Source: Klebsiella pneumoniae (GTDB lineage: Bacteria > Pseudomonadota > Gammaproteobacteria > Pseudomonadales > UBA5518). Taken from it: DNA of 64,000 nucleotides. The notes under the pieces were generated by a model. That model saw nothing but the letters and a program-made list of their open reading frames with translations, ran no database searches and was not told the origin of the DNA. A program made the position numbers and the translations under genes. Shown here piece by piece: positions 60,548 to 64,000 of the stretch. Location: contig CAMAXE010000002.1 in assembly GCA_945862145.1 (NCBI GenBank), positions 186,427-250,426 on the forward strand. Reading direction: 5' to 3'. Positions within the stretch are counted from its first letter, which is position 1; each line of letters begins with the position of its first letter.

Positions 60548-61995
60548 GCGTCCGCACAGCGGCAATTGTCGGCGGTGGTGTCATCGGTGGCGGCTGGGCT
60601 GCGCGCTTCCTGCTGAACGGCTGGGATGTGCGGGTCTTCGATCCGGATCCCGAGGCCGAGCGCAAGATCGGCGAAGTGCTCGCCAACGCACGGCGCTCGC
60701 TGCCGGGACTCTACGATGTCGCCTTGCCTGCCGAGGGCAGCTTGCGCCTGTGCGCCACCATCGCCGAGACCGTGGCCGGTGCCGACTGGATCCAGGAGTC
60801 CGTGCCCGAGCGCCTCGACATCAAGCATCGCGTGATCCGTGAGATCCAGGCCGCCGCGAGGCCCGATGCGGTGCTCGGTTCCTCCACCTCGGGCTATAAA
60901 CCCTCCGAGCTTGCGGAGGGTGCAGTCAACCCCAGCCAGATTCTGGTGGCACATCCGTTCAACCCGGTGTACCTGCTGCCGCTGATCGAGCTGGTGCCGC
61001 ATCCGGGCACCGATCCCGTGCTGCTCGGGCGTGCGCTGGAACTGCTGCGCAGCGTGGGCCTGAAACCCCTGCGCGTGCGCAAGGAAATCGACGCCCACAT
61101 CGCCGACCGCTTCCTCGAGGCGGTGTGGCGCGAGGCGCTCTGGCTGGTGAAGGACGACGTCGCCACCACCGAGGAAATCGATGACGCGATCCGCTTCGGC
61201 TTTGGTATCCGCTGGGCGCAGATGGGGCTTTTCGAGACCTATCGCGTGGCGGGCGGCGAGGCGGGTATGGCGCACTTCATTGCGCAGTTCGGTCCCTGCC
61301 TCAAGTGGCCCTGGACCAAGCTCACCGATGTGCCCGAGCTCACCGACGAGCTGGTGCACAAGATCTCCTCGCAGTCCGACGCGCAATCCGGCATGCACAC
61401 CATCCGCGAGCTCGAGCGCATCCGCGACGACAACCTCGTGGGCATCATGCGCACGCTGAAGCGCCGCGACTGGGGCGCAGGCGCCACGGCGCTCGAACAC
61501 GATGCGCGCCTGCTTGCCGCGCGTGCCGCGCCCGACTGGTCGGCCCCCGTGCTCACCATCGAGCGGGCCATACCGCGGGACTGGACCGACTACAACGGTC
61601 ACATGAACGAGACCCACTACCTGGAGCTCTTCAGCCGCGCCAGCGACCGCATCATGGAGCTGGTGGGCTGTGATGCCGCCTACATTGCCTCCGGCGGCAG
61701 CTACTTCACCGTGGAGACACATCTGCGCCACCTCGACGAAGCTCACGCCGGGGCGAAAGTGCGGGTGACCACGCAAATCATCGAGGGCGCAGGCAAGCGG
61801 CTCCACATCTACAGCCGTCTGTTCCATGACGACGGCCGCTTGCTCGCCACCGTAGAGCAGATGCTGATCCACGTCTCGCTGGAGACGCGCCGCGCCTCGC
61901 CCCCTGGCGGCGTGGTGGCCGAGGGGCTTGCAGTTGCCATGGCGGGGCAGTCTGCGCTCGACCAGCCTGAGGGATTGCGCCTGGGGCGCAGCTGA
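60544..61995 (+). CDS. L-carnitine dehydrogenase fused to a hotdog thioesterase (betainyl-CoA thioesterase)
   Basis: A 483-residue two-domain protein. Residues 1-320 are a 3-hydroxyacyl-CoA dehydrogenase-type fold (IVGGGVIGGGWAARFLLNGW; STSGYKPSELAEG; AHPFNPVYLLPLIELV) as in L-carnitine 3-dehydrogenase. From about residue 330 is a hotdog thioesterase with DYNGHMNETHYLELF (residues 349-363). The fusion explains the whole route: carnitine to dehydrocarnitine, BKACE cleavage to betainyl-CoA, then hydrolysis to glycine betaine. The start at 60544 makes an ATGA overlap with the BKACE gene. Confidence 0.9.
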   Translation: MSVRTAAIVGGGVIGGGWAARFLLNGWDVRVFDPDPEAERKIGEVLANARRSLPGLYDVALPAEGSLRLCATIAETVAGADWIQESVPERLDIKHRVIREIQAAARPDAVLGSSTSGYKPSELAEGAVNPSQILVAHPFNPVYLLPLIELVPHPGTDPVLLGRALELLRSVGLKPLRVRKEIDAHIADRFLEAVWREALWLVKDDVATTEEIDDAIRFGFGIRWAQMGLFETYRVAGGEAGMAHFIAQFGPCLKWPWTKLTDVPELTDELVHKISSQSDAQSGMHTIRELERIRDDNLVGIMRTLKRRDWGAGATALEHDARLLAARAAPDWSAPVLTIERAIPRDWTDYNGHMNETHYLELFSRASDRIMELVGCDAAYIASGGSYFTVETHLRHLDEAHAGAKVRVTTQIIEGAGKRLHIYSRLFHDDGRLLATVEQMLIHVSLETRRASPPGGVVAEGLAVAMAGQSALDQPEGLRLGRS

Positions 61996-62061
61996 GGTGC
62001 TCCGGGACCGTGGAGAGTATCTGGGCATGAGAGTCCCCGAGCCAGATCTCCAGCGTGCCGT

Positions 62062-63566
62062 ATGAGTCCGGAGCAAGAGCGATCTCACGCCGATTTCAGT
62101 CTGGCAGCTCGCCAGGGATTCATCGTTTCAATGTCCCTTGCCTGCGGTGCGGCAGCGGGCCTTTACGCGGTGTGCTTACCTGGTTGGCTGCAGAGGCGAT
62201 GTTGCCGAAAGACATCGGCCGCGCGGTCTTCTTGATGCCCGCGGTCATGTCCTGCGTTTTCCTGGCTGCCAGTTTGTTCGCACGGCGTGGACGCTTGCTG
62301 GTGGCCTCATGGCTCGTCGCCGCCGCCTTGGCAAGCTTCGTCCTGATTCCTCCGTTCTATCGTGCGACCGGCATCTACAGCGTCAATCTGAACATGCTGT
62401 CGATCCTGGTCATCTTTGCCGGCTTCCTGGCCGGCCCCATGGCAGCGCGGCGCACGAGCCTTTTTGCCGTGATGGTGGTGCTGATGGTGTACCTCGCCAC
62501 CCGAACGGCGTTCATCGACGGCCCGCTCATCCGGACCATCGGGCAGTCTTTCCCCCCGGAGCAGTTCCTGGTGGTGCAGGTGGCTATCATGCTGATCACC
62601 GGCTGGATCACCATCTGGTACGCGCGTGCCGTTCATGACTCGCAGCTGGAGTTACAGCAGCGGGCGCGTGAACTGGAACGCTCGGTTGCTGAACTCGAAG
62701 CGGCACGGCTCGGCCAGGACGCACTCAACCAACAACTTGTGGAAAGGACTCGCGACGCCGAGGCTGGCAGCCGCGCCAAGAGCCGATTCCTCGCCCTTGT
62801 CTCGCACGAGCTCCGCACCCCGTTGAACGGTGTGATCGGTGTGGCACAACTCCTGAAGAAGCCAGATCTGGAAGACAACACCCGCTCTGAACTGCTGGAT
62901 ACGATCATCAGCTCCGGCCGCGCGCTGCACGCCGTTACCACCGACATGCTCGACATGTCGAAAGCGCAATCAGGGCGAATGGACCTGCTCGCCCGCACCT
63001 TTGACTGCCGCGAGCTCTTGCAGCAGACCGTTGGGCTGTTCGCGCCTGCAGCACGCGCGCGGCAGTTGTGGCTCGGAGCCGTGTGCCTCGACGAGGGGCC
63101 GCTGCGCTACACGGGCGATGATCTGCGCCTCAGCCAGATGATTGCCAATCTCGTGGGCAACGCGATCAAGTTCACGCAGGCGGGCGGGGTGAACCTGACA
63201 GCCCGCGAATTGCAGCGCGAGAACGACACCGTCGTCGTGGAGTTCGCTGTGACCGACACCGGCATCGGCATAGCCCCTGAGAGCCTCCATCTGCTTTTCG
63301 AACCGTTCGCGCAGGTCGAGGAAGTGCTCACCCGGCGCCAGGGCGGCAGCGGTCTTGGGCTGGCGATCGTGCGTCAACTGGCGGTACTCATGCAGGGTGG
63401 CGTTGGCGTGGAGAGCGTTCCCGGGCAAGGCTCACGGTTCTGGTTCAGGGTGACACTGGCCATCGCGCCTGCCGATGCGCTTGATTTTCCCGGCCGTCCT
63501 GAGCTGGCAGGCAATCACGCAAGAGGAGATCACGATGGCACAGTCACCGGTCGTCATCCGGGTTGA
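62062..63566 (+). CDS. Sensor histidine kinase, apparently frameshifted near the N-terminus
   Basis: A membrane histidine kinase with four hydrophobic segments, a coiled linker (LQQRARELERSVAELEAARLGQ), H-box SHELRTPLNGVIG and catalytic N-box (NLVGNAIKFTQ), DTGIGI and GGSGLGLAI; no receiver domain follows. The main frame is open from 62055 but reads sensibly only from about 62172 (VLTWLAAEAMLPKD). Before that, the sensible frame is the one starting at ATG 62062 (MSPEQERSHADFSLAARQGF...AAGLYAV). The frames join if one TG of GTGTG at 62170-62174 is removed. No response regulator is adjacent. Confidence 0.75.
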
Positions 63567-63927
63567 TCCCGACCCACTCGCGCCCTACGCGATCTCACCT
63601 GGCTGGCGCGTCGGCGGGCTCGTCTTCCTCTCCGGTCAGGCGGCGATAAATGAGCAGGGCGCGCTGGTAGGCGAGGGGGATTTCGAGGCGCAACTCGCGC
63701 AGACGTTTATTAATATCGACCGCGTGCTCGCCGCCGGGGGCAGCAGCCGCGGCCGTATCGTGAAAGTCACGATCTACCTCACCGACATGAGCAACTTCCC
63801 CAAGATCGTCGAGGCGCGCAAACGCTATTTCAGTGCGCCGTGGCCGGCGGACACCATTGTGGAAGTGCGCGCCCTGGCGCTGCCGGGATTGATGGTGGAG
63901 ATCGACGTCATAGCCGCGGCGGGCTGA
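63535..63927 (+). CDS. RidA-family (YjgF/YER057c) protein
   Basis: A 130-residue RidA-like protein with GGLVFLSGQAAINEQGALVG, QLAQTFINIDRVLAAGGS and VTIYLTDMSNFPKIVEARKRYF, and the end RALALPGLMVEIDVIAAAG, where the Arg is the conserved deaminase residue in this family. Members hydrolyse enamine/imine intermediates from PLP or flavin enzymes. Start ATG 63535 follows AGAGGAGA and overlaps the kinase end by 32 bp. It may remove reactive imines from the amine-degradation enzymes encoded upstream (inference). Confidence 0.9.
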   Translation: MAQSPVVIRVDPDPLAPYAISPGWRVGGLVFLSGQAAINEQGALVGEGDFEAQLAQTFINIDRVLAAGGSSRGRIVKVTIYLTDMSNFPKIVEARKRYFSAPWPADTIVEVRALALPGLMVEIDVIAAAG

Positions 63928-63945
63928 GGCCCGCGCGACACTGTC

Positions 63946-64000
63946 GCGGGCATGGCCCGCTCCTACTCAAGTGTTGCGCTACCCGTCCCCGTAGGAGCGG
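63946..64000. repeat. Inverted REP pair at the right edge
   Basis: GCGGGCATGGCCCGCTCCTAC (63946-63966) faces GTAGGAGCGG (63991-64000), which is cut by the window end. The layout is the same as the pair at 54387-54444. Confidence 0.75.

Noticed and set aside
62171..62174. Programmed ribosomal frameshift in the histidine kinase
   Set aside because: There is no slippery heptamer or downstream stimulatory structure that I recognise; a plain 2-bp duplication is simpler.
1..64000. tRNA, rRNA, riboswitch or prophage genes
   Set aside because: I found no cloverleaf with CCA end, no rRNA core sequence, no known riboswitch core and no phage structural or integrase genes by eye; a covariance-model search would be needed to exclude small RNAs.

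Overview
The window is GC-rich, densely packed bacterial DNA with no rRNA, tRNA, phage or intact transposase that I can recognise. Three TonB-dependent receptors carrying the typical 'EEVIVTATRR' TonB box, a type I sulfatase, a TPR-sulfotransferase, steroid-type oxygenases, beta-keto acid cleavage enzymes and MttB-family methyltransferases together suggest an aerobic, marine or soil Gammaproteobacterium of the Halieaceae/Spongiibacteraceae or Steroidobacter kind. This placement is inference from gene content, not a phylogenetic result.

Layout. (1) 257-14676: a steroid-type catabolic cluster. It holds a TetR regulator, a TonB receptor, a KshA-like Rieske oxygenase and an HsaA-like flavin hydroxylase on the plus strand. 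On the minus strand is an operon of delta-1-dehydrogenase (KstD-like), acyl-CoA ligase, acyl-CoA dehydrogenase, class III CoA-transferase and HsaD-like C-C hydrolase, with a second FAD steroid dehydrogenase divergent from it. (2) 14697-23146: a minus-strand operon of GMC oxidoreductase, enolase-superfamily dehydratase, aldehyde dehydrogenase and MFS transporter, divergent from a second TonB receptor. (3) 23236-32802: TPR-sulfotransferase, MFS transporter, dimethylglycine/sarcosine dehydrogenase-like enzyme, LysR regulator, secreted sulfatase with a dockerin-like tail, and a small EF-hand protein. (4) 32894-37241: a SnoaL-like gene and a secreted beta-propeller protein, embedded in scarred DNA. 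The scars are a frameshifted MFS fragment, a decapitated Cys-rich lipoprotein, a thioredoxin fragment fused to an 89-bp duplicated gene start, and a MITE-like inverted-repeat element.

(5) 37242-54293: the most interesting part, a 17-kb bidirectional regulon. One arm (minus) holds three class-C serine hydrolases and a TetR repressor in overlapping order. The other arm (plus) holds a TonB receptor, class III aminotransferase, beta-keto acid cleavage enzyme (BKACE), CocE-type hydrolase, DgcN, DgcA, hydroxypyruvate isomerase-like protein, tartronate semialdehyde reductase-like protein and a POT peptide transporter. Two matching palindromes lie in the shared promoter region, one of them over the -10 box of the receptor promoter. 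I infer a pathway that imports and dismantles a peptide containing D-glutamate and a beta-amino acid. The parts list partly resembles microcystin/nodularin-type degradation (MlrB-like serine hydrolases, MlrD-like POT transporter), but no MlrA or MlrC homologue is present.

(6) 54479-63927: a quaternary-amine module with two MttB-superfamily methyltransferases, a beta-hydroxyacid dehydrogenase, a BKACE that fits 3-dehydrocarnitine cleavage, and a fused L-carnitine dehydrogenase/betainyl-CoA thioesterase. It is followed by a sensor histidine kinase with an apparent 2-bp frameshift and a RidA protein. REP-like palindromes (GCGGGC-ATG-GCCCGC followed by TCCTAC) occur between genes, including an 11-copy, 35-bp tandem array at 58918-59297.
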